From positions 1 through 21,085 of the IMG/VR virus record IMGVR_UViG_3300020411_000528: a stretch of 21,085 nt of DNA; one strand, 5' to 3'. Of the stretch, positions 1 through 7,879 are shown piece after piece; the stretch's first letter is position 1, and each line of letters opens with the position of its first letter. Source of the DNA: a virus. A model generated the notes under the pieces. It made no database searches and was not told the DNA's origin. It worked only from the letters and a program-made list of their open reading frames with translations. Made by a program: the position numbers and the translations under genes.

Positions 1-553
1 AAAAATATCCATGCTCATAATTTTTTAGTACTTCATTTTCTGTTCCTGGATTCATTGTACCATCACCAGTAGCTGCTGTTTGTGCAGAAAAATCTATGCC
101 TTTTCCTCCAGCTCCTCCTATAACAAGATTACCATTATCTAATGTCATATTACCTTGATAATCTATATAAACCTGTCTGTTAACTCCACCTACTCCAGCA
201 ATGTTAATAGAAAAATCTGCATAGTTACCACCAGCTCTACCACTTATAATTCTTGTAGTATTACCACTTCTATCTATACCACCTTTATCTACTGTTAAAG
301 TACTTAATGCACCAGAAACATACATTCCTCCTGAAAGAGCTACATTTTCAGAACTATCTATTGTAATAGCATTAGCATCAGCATTGTCATCTATTCCAAC
401 AGAAGTAAAAGCACCAGTAGTAGTTATTGCACCACTTGTACTTATTTCAACATTGTTTGCTAGCTGTGCAGATTCAATAGCATCATCTGCTATTTGTGCA
501 GTATCTACAGAATCATCTGATAAACTTGCAGTTGTTATTTTTGATAATGCCAT
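1..553 (-). CDS. Fibre-like structural protein, 5' part only (cut by window edge)
   Basis: The open frame starts at ATG 553, which overlaps the TAA stop of the S74 fibre gene (TAATG), and runs without a stop to the window edge, giving about 184 residues of an incomplete protein. It begins MALSKITTASLSDDSV and continues with TAQIADDAIESAQLANNV, the N-terminal style common in environmental phage tail and fibre proteins. Gly/Ser/Thr/Asn-rich beta-type sequence follows, and near the edge the motif NEVLKNYEHGYF resembles the 'NYEEGTWTP' linker that precedes C-terminal receptor-binding domains. Its role as a tail fibre or virion-surface protein is inferred from composition and from position directly after two other fibre-like genes. 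The C-terminal half is not visible. Confidence 0.75.
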   Translation of the reverse strand, partial: MALSKITTASLSDDSVDTAQIADDAIESAQLANNVEISTSGAITTTGAFTSVGIDDNADANAITIDSSENVALSGGMYVSGALSTLTVDKGGIDRSGNTTRIISGRAGGNYADFSINIAGVGGVNRQVYIDYQGNMTLDNGNLVIGGAGGKGIDFSAQTAATGDGTMNPGTENEVLKNYEHGYF

Positions 554-2133
554 TATTTATTCTCCAATGCTGTTATTCGTGCTTCTAATTCTTTAATAGT
601 ATTAATAGCAACCATAAGTAGACCATGATAATCAACTGACATTTTACCTTCTTCACCATAAGTAATATCAGGTAAAACCTTTTTTAAATCTTGAGCTATA
701 ACACCATAATGAATATTACTATCCATATCATCATCGCTAAATACTTCAACTTCTTCACCATCTTTTTCTTCATAATGAATATTTTTATATCTGTAAGATT
801 TAGGTTTAACGTCTTTAAGTTTACTCCAACCTTCAGTACAATCACCTATTACATTTTTAAATGCTTTATCAGAAGTATAACCACCAGCTGCCCATACTGC
901 TCCACCATTACTTACTTGGAATATTGAAGCATCATCATGTCTAAATAGATTTAAGTTTTTACCACCACTATTATCATTCCAACCTTCTATAGTTGCATGA
1001 GTTCCATGAGTATTAAAACATCTTAATGCCCAAGCATTATTTGGTTGTGAATCTTTAACACCAATTTTTACAGTGCCATCAGTATTTATTTCTAAACAAT
1101 TTTGCCAACTAATAGCAGCGCCAGCACTGGTACTATCAGCATATCTAAATATTGTTTGACCAGCAGCAGTAAAATTTAATTGAGTAGCAATCCCAGTTTC
1201 TTTAGCTTTCCATTGACCATCATAATAATTATTATGTGAAACTACACTATCACCACCATGATAATGACCTATACCACATTTTTCACCAATATCAATATGA
1301 CTCCAATTAGCATGGTGTCCATAAGGAACATGACCTAATCCAAGATTACCAGCAGCATCTATTCGCATTCTTTCAGTCATTGTAGTAGCAGCATCTGTAT
1401 TAGCGTTAGATCCTGTATACCATATATGATAAAGATCAGTAACACCACCTATTACATATCTACCAGCTTGACCAGTTTCTTTAATTTTCCATGCACCATC
1501 GTGATAAGTGTTAAATGCTAACTGAATATCACCATCAGTTTTATATTGACCTATTGCACCTCTATTACCAATATCAATCATTGACCAATTTGAATGCCAA
1601 CTTTCTGGTATAGTTCCTATCCCAACATTACCTGCACTATCTATATGAACTACATCAGCACCAGCAGTTCTAAAATCTATTCTATCATCTGTATCAGCGG
1701 TTATACTTGTGTCATTATCCGCATCAAGTATTAATTCTTGACCTTGAATATCTACAGCACCACTAAACGTACCAGTAGTTGCGCTTAAAGCACCACTAAA
1801 CGTAGCAGTAGTTCCCACCAATCCGCTAGTAAATGTACCAGATGTAGCAGTTAAAGCTTGATCAGATGGATGTGAAATACTTTGTAATGCTAACTCGTCA
1901 TATATAATATAAAAGTCATCTGTTCCTGCAACACTACCTGTAGTTGTTAATGTAGTTCCATTAACTGTATAAGCAGTAGTTGGCTCTTGTCGTACATGGT
2001 TTATATAAACAGACAAATCATTTGCATGAGATACTGAATGAGTTAAAGTAAAACTTGTACCACTTTGTCCTGTAAGATCTTGTTTTTCCCTAGATGAAAA
2101 TGCATCAGCTAACGGATTTCCTACGTATGACAT
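553..2133 (-). CDS. Tail fibre/spike protein with C-terminal S74 intramolecular chaperone
   Basis: This is a 526-aa protein. The N-terminus (MSYVGNPLADAFSSREKQ, then a beta-rich domain to about residue 95) resembles virion-attachment domains of environmental phage fibres. The middle has Thr/Ala/Gly repeats (GTFSGAL, ATTGTFSGAV) and paired segments 'DSAGNVGIG' and 'DAAGNLGLG', each followed by similar W-S-x-I-D-I-G sequence, indicating an internal duplication. The last 106 residues match the peptidase S74 / intramolecular chaperone family: SDKAFKNVI carries the Ser421/Lys426 dyad expected for self-cleavage, followed by YGVIAQDLKKVLP and a terminal coiled coil (IKELEARITALENK). In the family this domain trimerises the fibre and is then released by autoproteolysis. 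The start has a strong AGGAGG site. Receptor specificity cannot be read from the sequence. Confidence 0.88.
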   Translation of the reverse strand: MSYVGNPLADAFSSREKQDLTGQSGTSFTLTHSVSHANDLSVYINHVRQEPTTAYTVNGTTLTTTGSVAGTDDFYIIYDELALQSISHPSDQALTATSGTFTSGLVGTTATFSGALSATTGTFSGAVDIQGQELILDADNDTSITADTDDRIDFRTAGADVVHIDSAGNVGIGTIPESWHSNWSMIDIGNRGAIGQYKTDGDIQLAFNTYHDGAWKIKETGQAGRYVIGGVTDLYHIWYTGSNANTDAATTMTERMRIDAAGNLGLGHVPYGHHANWSHIDIGEKCGIGHYHGGDSVVSHNNYYDGQWKAKETGIATQLNFTAAGQTIFRYADSTSAGAAISWQNCLEINTDGTVKIGVKDSQPNNAWALRCFNTHGTHATIEGWNDNSGGKNLNLFRHDDASIFQVSNGGAVWAAGGYTSDKAFKNVIGDCTEGWSKLKDVKPKSYRYKNIHYEEKDGEEVEVFSDDDMDSNIHYGVIAQDLKKVLPDITYGEEGKMSVDYHGLLMVAINTIKELEARITALENK

Positions 2134-2142
2134 TTAACCCTC

Positions 2143-2475
2143 CTATGTACTAATTGCGTCTACAACAGATACTACTGCATCTAATGAACTTGCTGTATTT
2201 GATTTAATATATAATCTATCTCCACTTACACAAACTACTTTAGCACCACCATCTATAAGTTCTAAACTTGAACCACTTGGAATTGGTGCGGATTTTATTA
2301 AATAATAATCATTTGTATTTTTTATATATACATCTACTGTTATTGATTGTGTATGTACATTTGCTAATCGTATTCCTACAATACAATCATAACTATCAAA
2401 GTTACTACCATCAGGAATATCGACTGCAGACGTTCCTATATTTCTTTCTTTATATTGTCTAAAATTCTGTGCCAT
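2143..2475 (-). CDS. Small predicted virion protein between two fibre genes (unknown)
   Basis: This 110-aa protein starts with MAQNFRQYKERNIGTSA and has a GGGAG ribosome binding site. The sequence alternates hydrophobic and polar residues (VGIRLANVH, ITVDVYIKN, YYLIKSAPIPSGSSLELI), which suggests an all-beta fold. Similar short proteins sit among tail fibre genes in environmental phages, but I cannot assign a named family. Its location between the 749-aa repetitive protein and the S74 fibre, 9-10 bp from each, suggests a structural or fibre-accessory role. Confidence 0.7.
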   Translation of the reverse strand: MAQNFRQYKERNIGTSAVDIPDGSNFDSYDCIVGIRLANVHTQSITVDVYIKNTNDYYLIKSAPIPSGSSLELIDGGAKVVCVSGDRLYIKSNTASSLDAVVSVVDAIST

Positions 2476-2485
2476 TATTTTCTCC

Positions 2486-4735
2486 CTATAATGCGATTGC
2501 CATTGCTACTGCAAAGCCTTGAGTTGCTACATCAGCTGAATTTACTTTAACTGCAGGTGCATTAAAAGTTTTATTTACATTCCATGCATTATCTGAATTT
2601 GTGTAAGTAAATGTTGCGTCTGTATCACTTCCACAATCAACTGTAAGACCACCACCATTTGCAGCTGCTGCATTATTAGAACCTTTTGCAACTGTAATAT
2701 TCTTATCAGTTACATCTACTGTTGTAGAGTTTACTGTAGTTGTTGTACCATCTACTTGTAAATTTCCTTTTACTTGAACAGTTCCTGTATTATCACCTAC
2801 TGTAGCTGGGTCAATAACAAATGTAGCGGGACCTCTAAGTTCGCCAGCAATAGTTAAGTTATCACCTAAACTTACCGCATTACCAAAAGCATTTGTAATT
2901 CTACCATCAGCTCTTGCATTAGTATAGTATAAGTTTGAACTACCCTCAGATAAATCATCAGTATCATAAGCTGAAACAAATGTTACAAATGAAGAACCAT
3001 TATGTACTTTCATTTCATTATTAGCTGTATCATACCATAAATCACCTTCACCTACTGTACCACCTGTAGGAGCAGAGCTAGCTATAAAATAAGTATTAGC
3101 AAAAGTATTTACATTAGTTATATTTGTAGCAACTGTGTTAACGTTTGATATTGAACCACTAACTGTACTAACGTGAGATATATTTGATGCTACTGTATTA
3201 ACATTAGTTACTGCACCTGCAACAGTTGCAATATTTGCAATTACTCCTGTTCCATTTAAATTAGCCATGTTAGTTACATTAGTACTTGTACCAAGATTAC
3301 CCATAGCGGTTACATTTGCTGAAGTTCCTAATAAACCCATGTCAGTAACTACCGCACTTGTACCTAGTAATCCCATAGCTGTAACATTAGCACTTGTGCC
3401 TAAGTGACCCATCGCTGTAACATTAGCCGATGTTCCTAATAAATCCATATCGGTAACTACAGCACTTGTGCCTAATAAACCCATGTCTTCTACAACTGCA
3501 CTAGTACCTAATAATCCCATTGCTGTAACATTAGCACTTGTACCTAAATGACCCATGGCAGTTACATTAGCACTGGTACCTAATAAGCCCATATCCGTAA
3601 TAACAGAAGATACACCTAATAAACCTACTTCTGTAGCTTTACCTGCAACGGCTGTTACATCACTAGATATTCCTGCAACAGTAGTTACGTTACTAGATAC
3701 CCCTGCAACGGTAGTTACATTAGAAGCTATCCCAGCTACAGTAGTTACGTTTGATGCAACACCTGCAACAGTTGCTATATTTCCTACTACGCCTGATGCA
3801 CCAAGTGTAGCCATATTAGTTACATTTGCACTTGTACCTAACAATCCCATGTCTGTAACAACATCTGATACACCCAGTAATCCCATAGCAGTTACATTTG
3901 CTGAAGTTCCTAAATGACCCATTGCAGTTACGTTAGCTGAAGTTCCAAGATGTCCCATTGCAGTTACATTTGCAGAGGTTCCTAAAAATCCCATATCTTC
4001 AACAACTGCAGCAGTTCCAAGTAATCCCATATCTGTAACAACTGCGCTAGTACCTAATAATCCCATAGCAGTTACGTTAGCTGAAGTTCCTAAGTGACCC
4101 ATCGCTGTAACATTAGCGCTTGTGCCTAAGATGCCCATATCTGTAATAACATCAGCTACGCCTAGTAATCCTATCTCAGTAGCTTTGCCAGCCACTACTC
4201 CAATATCTGTTGCATCGGCAGCAACAGCAGTTACATCACTAGATATACCAGCTACAGTCGTTACATTACCATGTATTCCAGCTACTGTTGTAACATTAGA
4301 GGCTATACCTGAAACTGTATTTATATGTCCCTGCTCTGTTGTTGTAGGTTTAATTCTACTCCAAGCTGAACCTGTATAAGATTTTATTACATTATCCGAT
4401 GTATTCCAATAAAGTGCTCCCGTTAATAATGCATCTCCATCATTATCAACACTAGGATCGCTATTTTTATTTCCTAAATATCTATCATCAAAAGCATCAT
4501 AACTAGCTGCTGCACTTGCAGCTGAACTTGCAGCTGCCGTAGCTTGTTCAGTAGCTGTAGTTGCACTGGATGCTGCATTAGCGGCAGAAGTATTAGCTGC
4601 ATCTACATCAGCAGCTATAGTTCCTGCTAAGGTTTCTAAAACAACGGTATCGCCTGTATTAAACAAACCACCTTTTGATTCATCTGAAGTTGAACCGGTT
4701 TTATTTTGTGTATCTGGTGATGCTGGTGTTGCCAT
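2486..4735 (-). CDS. 749-aa repetitive fibre-like protein
   Basis: ATG 4735 overlaps the stop of the adaptor gene (TAATG). Residues 40-80 are Ala/Ser/Thr-rich and likely helical, followed by a fibre-type segment (YLGNKNSDPSVDNDGDALL, ALYWNTSDNVIKSYTGSAW, about 86-125). Residues 140-190 and 322-371 are ten-residue repeats of the SNVTTVAGI type. Residues 190-321 and 372-503 are two arrays of eleven 12-residue repeats of the LGTSANVTAMGH type. The C-terminal part contains LWYDTANNEMKVHNGSSF, SEGSSNLYYTNARADGRI and TTTTVNSTTVDVTDKNI, motifs seen in many environmental phage structural proteins. A long, rod-like, probably trimeric fibre or tail appendage is the inference. Length has probably evolved by repeat gain and loss. 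Confidence 0.8.
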   Translation of the reverse strand: MATPASPDTQNKTGSTSDESKGGLFNTGDTVVLETLAGTIAADVDAANTSAANAASSATTATEQATAAASSAASAAASYDAFDDRYLGNKNSDPSVDNDGDALLTGALYWNTSDNVIKSYTGSAWSRIKPTTTEQGHINTVSGIASNVTTVAGIHGNVTTVAGISSDVTAVAADATDIGVVAGKATEIGLLGVADVITDMGILGTSANVTAMGHLGTSANVTAMGLLGTSAVVTDMGLLGTAAVVEDMGFLGTSANVTAMGHLGTSANVTAMGHLGTSANVTAMGLLGVSDVVTDMGLLGTSANVTNMATLGASGVVGNIATVAGVASNVTTVAGIASNVTTVAGVSSNVTTVAGISSDVTAVAGKATEVGLLGVSSVITDMGLLGTSANVTAMGHLGTSANVTAMGLLGTSAVVEDMGLLGTSAVVTDMDLLGTSANVTAMGHLGTSANVTAMGLLGTSAVVTDMGLLGTSANVTAMGNLGTSTNVTNMANLNGTGVIANIATVAGAVTNVNTVASNISHVSTVSGSISNVNTVATNITNVNTFANTYFIASSAPTGGTVGEGDLWYDTANNEMKVHNGSSFVTFVSAYDTDDLSEGSSNLYYTNARADGRITNAFGNAVSLGDNLTIAGELRGPATFVIDPATVGDNTGTVQVKGNLQVDGTTTTVNSTTVDVTDKNITVAKGSNNAAAANGGGLTVDCGSDTDATFTYTNSDNAWNVNKTFNAPAVKVNSADVATQGFAVAMAIAL
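3227..3622 (-). repeat. Second array of eleven 36-bp (12-residue) repeats
   Basis: Codons 372-503 of the 749-aa protein encode eleven 12-residue units of consensus L-L-G-T-S-A-N-V-T-A-M-G, with variants A-V-V-T-D-M-G and a divergent final unit NLNGTGVIANIA. Units identical in protein differ at synonymous positions (for example GTAACATTAGC versus GTTACATTTGC on the plus strand), so the array is not a recent copy-paste product. Confidence 0.9.
3773..4168 (-). repeat. First array of eleven 36-bp (12-residue) repeats
   Basis: Codons 190-321 of the 749-aa protein encode eleven 12-residue units of the same type, from LLGVADVITDMG to the divergent end unit TLGASGVVGNIA. Both arrays have exactly eleven units and are preceded by ten-residue SNVTTVAG-type repeats and a KATE(I/V)G junction, so the larger segment seems to have been duplicated as a block. 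Confidence 0.9.
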
Positions 4736-5841
4736 TAGATTAACCCTCTTCCATTAAAAGTTACCTGAACATTTCCTCCAGAAGCATTACGTTGAGCATC
4801 TTCATTGTTCAATTCTAGAATTTCTTCATTAAATAATTGTTTATATTTTGCTGCTTGATCATCATCTTGTAAGTATGCAAATGCCTCAGCAAGTGCACCC
4901 ATTAATAAAACTCTTTCATTCTCATCTCTTAACCAATGATATGTTTCATTACCTACATACGTATTACTATTTGTATTAGCAAAGACTAACTCTGTATTTG
5001 TTAATAGACTAGGTTGTCCTGTAGCCATTCTTACCTTTACTGTTGGACTTGTAGATACAATACTATCTATTACAGGTTGAGCTCCACTATTTAAAGTTAC
5101 ATTGTTTCCTGATAATGTCATACCAGCATTTAAATTACTTGCATCAGATACATTATCAATTGTAATATCTTTATTATTATTAGTAATAGATACAACTTGT
5201 GCTGTTACTTTATCTGCACCAAGTGATATTGCTTCTTCTGCTTTTGCTTGTGTTGTATAAGCAGTTTGTGTATTACCATCTACAAAATACAATCTAGTAC
5301 CTGCAGCGTCTTGTGTTAAAAATCCTGCAGCATAGTTAGCAGGAACTACTGCATACTTTGCATTTAATGCAGGTAGTCTTTTATAATAATGTAACTCTAC
5401 TCTATCTGGTGTACCTATTCCAGAACCTTTATTAAATCCAGGTGATAATAATAAAGTATTGCCAACTCTTGACCAATAAGCCATGTAATCATATTTTTCT
5501 GCGTACCAATCATTATAAGTTCTTAGATCTGTCTTCTCATTAAATACACGGCATGTTCTTCCATCTGCATCTATTTCTCTTATTTGAATAAATTCTATTA
5601 GATCTGCTGGTAAAGTTAATTCAGTTTTACTAGGAGCATATCCATTTCCAGATGTTGTTGCTGATGTTAAAGCAGTTGAAGTATAAGTTACAGTTTGTTC
5701 AAGTGCTACTACCCTAAGGTTTCTATAACACTTATCAGCAGCATATCTCATACAATCTTGTATTCTTGTATCTGATAATACTGAAGAGTCTTTATTAGAC
5801 CAATCCCTTACTAATGCTGTAAAGTTTGCATAAGTTGGCAT
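4735..5841 (-). CDS. Head-tail adaptor (connector) protein, Su10 adaptor-like
   Basis: This 368-aa protein begins MPTYANFTALVRDWSNKDSS with helix 'DTRIQDCMRYAADKCYRNLRVVALEQ', then a Gly/Ser segment and 'LTLPADLIEFIQIREIDADGR'. This arrangement, an N-terminal helical bundle with I-x-D-x-x-x-x-A/Y-x-R-x-L-R followed by LPxDxxE, is typical of the adaptor proteins that dock on the portal in Su10-, P22- and N4-like short-tailed phages. Residues around 180-280 look like an inserted beta domain, and the C-terminus returns to helices (ERVLLMGALAEAFAYLQDDDQAAKYKQLF). Position downstream of capsid and upstream of fibres fits. The exact family is from recall, not a search. A GGGAG site precedes the ATG. 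Confidence 0.75.
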   Translation of the reverse strand: MPTYANFTALVRDWSNKDSSVLSDTRIQDCMRYAADKCYRNLRVVALEQTVTYTSTALTSATTSGNGYAPSKTELTLPADLIEFIQIREIDADGRTCRVFNEKTDLRTYNDWYAEKYDYMAYWSRVGNTLLLSPGFNKGSGIGTPDRVELHYYKRLPALNAKYAVVPANYAAGFLTQDAAGTRLYFVDGNTQTAYTTQAKAEEAISLGADKVTAQVVSITNNNKDITIDNVSDASNLNAGMTLSGNNVTLNSGAQPVIDSIVSTSPTVKVRMATGQPSLLTNTELVFANTNSNTYVGNETYHWLRDENERVLLMGALAEAFAYLQDDDQAAKYKQLFNEEILELNNEDAQRNASGGNVQVTFNGRGLI

Positions 5842-5852
5842 AATTATCTCCC

Positions 5853-6194
5853 TTAAGTATTGACAAGAAGATGAGGGTATTCCGTTTGTAATATATATCT
5901 TAACTTTTTCATTTTGTCTTTATCTTGCATAAAGCTTTGTGAGTGAAGATCTATACCATGGTCTTCATTTATTTTAATAGCCACAATATCAGGAATAGTA
6001 GCCATCTTCCTATAACCATGTTTAGTTTTCCCAAAGTGTTCTTGTTTTTCACGTTCTAATTGGGTGTGCTTTAAGTATTGATCAACATTCTGAGTAGCTT
6101 GCCATTGATTTGTATTTAAATCATAACCAGCTTTAATACCTTTGTTAGGATCTACTGTTGCACTCCCAAATCTAAATTCATTTTCTTTTGCCAT
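5853..6194 (-). CDS. Conserved small virion-cluster protein (unknown)
   Basis: The ATG at 6194 (113 aa, MAKENEFRFGSATVDPN) is preferred over the TTG two codons upstream because AGGAG lies 6 nt before it. The sequence has a basic, helical middle (YLKHTQLEREKQEHFGKTKH) followed by GYRKMATIPDIVAIKINEDHGIDLH and a C-terminal helix. Proteins with a 'P-D-I-V-A-I-K-I' segment in this position, between capsid and adaptor, are familiar from environmental podovirus-like genomes, but I know of no assigned role. A head-completion or packaging accessory function is possible. Confidence 0.72.
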   Translation of the reverse strand: MAKENEFRFGSATVDPNKGIKAGYDLNTNQWQATQNVDQYLKHTQLEREKQEHFGKTKHGYRKMATIPDIVAIKINEDHGIDLHSQSFMQDKDKMKKLRYILQTEYPHLLVNT

Positions 6195-6208
6195 CCTCAA
6201 CTCCTAGC

Positions 6209-6442
6209 TTACGTAGCAGGTTCTGTTATTGCTGTAAATCTACCTGACTTACCAATATAACCTAATAGATCTCCAGCTGTTGCTGCAGTAAGCGATGCTT
6301 GTAAAGCTGGAGCTGGTGTACCACTTACATTTACAAGATCTAAATGAGTTAGCTTATAGCCACCATTTGTTGCTGCGCCTATTCTATACACACACTTTTC
6401 AACTGGATATATATTTCCTGCATTTGTTTTTATAACGTACAT
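6209..6442 (-). CDS. Small protein of the capsid cluster (unknown)
   Basis: This 77-aa protein (MYVIKTNAGNIYPVEKCVYR...) is preceded by a strong GGGAGG site. It reads as short beta strands followed by an Ala-rich helix (APALQASLTAATAGDLLGYIG). No catalytic motif or membrane segment is visible. It sits 8 bp upstream of the 113-aa gene and 20 bp downstream of the 65-aa gene, so it is co-transcribed with virion genes. It could be a capsid decoration or head-completion protein; this is position-based inference only. Confidence 0.65.
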   Translation of the reverse strand: MYVIKTNAGNIYPVEKCVYRIGAATNGGYKLTHLDLVNVSGTPAPALQASLTAATAGDLLGYIGKSGRFTAITEPAT

Positions 6443-6462
6443 AGTTCCCTCCCGTTATTTAT

Positions 6463-6660
6463 TTATCTACATGTTAAGACGTTACCGCCTGCTTTATAAT
6501 ATTTAGAAATCTTTCCACCTTTATTTTTATACATCTTTCCCCAGTTTCTTCCAGTATAAACTTTTTTACCATTAACTATCATATAACCAGCGCCTTTAGG
6601 TGGTAAAAAAACTGGTCTTGGTGCTAATGTAAGTTTTGGATCTTTAATTGGCTTAGGCAT
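6463..6660 (-). CDS. Small basic protein after the capsid gene (unknown)
   Basis: This 65-aa protein is very basic (PKPIKDPKLTLAPRPVFLPP at the N-terminus, then Gly/Lys/Tyr-rich GKKVYTGRNWGKMYKNKGGK). A GGGAGATAG ribosome binding site begins immediately after the U-tract of the capsid-gene terminator, so ribosome loading on read-through RNA and termination share the same few bases. The Pro-rich start and Lys/Gly-rich rest suggest a nucleic-acid- or capsid-binding peptide. No family is recognised. Confidence 0.65.
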   Translation of the reverse strand: MPKPIKDPKLTLAPRPVFLPPKGAGYMIVNGKKVYTGRNWGKMYKNKGGKISKYYKAGGNVLTCR

Positions 6661-6672
6661 TATCTATCTCCC

Positions 6673-6703
6673 AAAAAAAGGAGAGACTAATTAAAGCCTC
6701 TCC
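6673..6703 (-). terminator. Intrinsic terminator after the major capsid gene
   Basis: On the minus strand, 10 nt after the capsid stop, GGAGAG (complement of 6698-6703) pairs with CTCTCC (complement of 6680-6685) around a 12-nt loop, followed directly by seven U (complement of 6673-6679). This would attenuate transcription between abundant capsid message and downstream tail genes. Confidence 0.85.
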
Positions 6704-6712
6704 CAGTATTAT

Positions 6713-7858
6713 TTAGCTAAGACCGTAGATTGCTCCACAACCTTTTGGATTACGTACTTCAAGAGTACATTCTTCAACCATCATACCGACAGTTGAGTCA
6801 CCCTTCTGACCAACGTCAACCTCTTGTAGAGGTCTTAATGTAGCTACATTAAACCACATTGGATCATAGATTAATGCACAGAAATCTGCGAGATCTGTAG
6901 CTTGACCAAGATCTGTAGAGTTATCTGCTCTCTTAAAAGTAACTTCACTACTTAGTCCCATAATATAATTAGGAACAACCATAATGTCACCGAAGTCTGA
7001 CATATAAACGTCAACAGATTGCCTTAGCTTTCCGCCTGCGTCAATATTTCTAACTACTCCAGTATCACTAACCATAAGATCAGAGAAGTCTCTTCGTAGT
7101 TTTGGTGAAAGCATTACTTTAGTAGCTTTACCACCTTCTTCATAGATGCTCTGCATAACAGAATCAATATCTGAAAGTGCAAGAGAACCTTCTGCTGGTG
7201 CAGAACTAGATGATGAACCAGATTTAATTCTACCTGTTCCATCGCCTTGAGTAGTTGCATTACCCCAACCGCCTAATACTTTAGTAGTACTAGCGTCGTT
7301 AATGAATGCTTGGTAACTACCTGCAGATCTTGCAGTATTACCTTGTGCACCTACGGCAGCAGATACATTCCAAGAGTGAACCATATCATGTTCAATATCT
7401 CTTCGTAGTTCTGTACCACGTTTCTTAAGCTGGTATGCATATTCGTCTGCAACACCTGCTTGATCAACAGCACGTCTTGTACCAGAAACACCAATAGTCT
7501 TAGCGTTAATCTGAGTATAGTTTCCTAGTCGAGTTCTTTCAGGACCCTTCTGCGCAAACTTAGCACCAACGGCTGGAGTTTGAGCTGTACCACCTGTATA
7601 AGCAGAAGCAGCTGGCTCAAGATAATCTTGACCTTCAGCTACTCTTGAATCGCCAGGAGTATCTAGTGTGTCTGTTTGCCATTCATGATAAATAGCAGTT
7701 GCTTTAGTTTTACCAATAGATGAAGTAAAAGGTGTTTCATCTCTAGTAATCATAGTTATAAAGTTCGCTAGGTCTTCTCTTTGAGATACGTTAGCTGACG
7801 TAGCTCTAGCTGGTCCCTGAGGACCTCCAGTACCGCGAACACCAATAGTAGTTGCCAT
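6713..7858 (-). CDS. Major capsid protein, Su10/DUF5309 type
   Basis: This 381-aa protein contains LANFITMITRDETPFTSSIG and KATAIYHEWQTDTL near the N-terminus, then TRLGNYTQINAKTIGVSGTR, YAYQLKKRGTELRRDIEHDM and KATKVMLSPKLRRDFSDLM. These are hallmarks of the DUF5309 family, the HK97-fold capsid of Su10-like phages (family assignment from recall). The C-terminal region ends in QEVDVGQKGDSTVGMMVEEC. It lies directly behind the scaffold gene and has its own terminator, both usual for a highly expressed capsid gene. The start has GGAGG 9-10 nt upstream. No obvious propeptide is seen; DNA and codon use are somewhat less AT-rich than the small genes, consistent with high expression. Confidence 0.93.
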   Translation of the reverse strand: MATTIGVRGTGGPQGPARATSANVSQREDLANFITMITRDETPFTSSIGKTKATAIYHEWQTDTLDTPGDSRVAEGQDYLEPAASAYTGGTAQTPAVGAKFAQKGPERTRLGNYTQINAKTIGVSGTRRAVDQAGVADEYAYQLKKRGTELRRDIEHDMVHSWNVSAAVGAQGNTARSAGSYQAFINDASTTKVLGGWGNATTQGDGTGRIKSGSSSSSAPAEGSLALSDIDSVMQSIYEEGGKATKVMLSPKLRRDFSDLMVSDTGVVRNIDAGGKLRQSVDVYMSDFGDIMVVPNYIMGLSSEVTFKRADNSTDLGQATDLADFCALIYDPMWFNVATLRPLQEVDVGQKGDSTVGMMVEECTLEVRNPKGCGAIYGLS

Positions 7859-7879
7859 CTTATAAAACCTCCATAAGAT

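Noticed and set aside
3227-4168. Regular repeats considered as a CRISPR array
   Set aside because: The 36-bp periodicity is coding, without constant repeats and unique spacers, and it keeps an open reading frame.
3555-4379. Long plus-strand open frames opposite the repetitive fibre gene
   Set aside because: They are mirror images of the repeat codons (Pro/Thr/Val-rich) without start signals, antisense to a well-supported gene.
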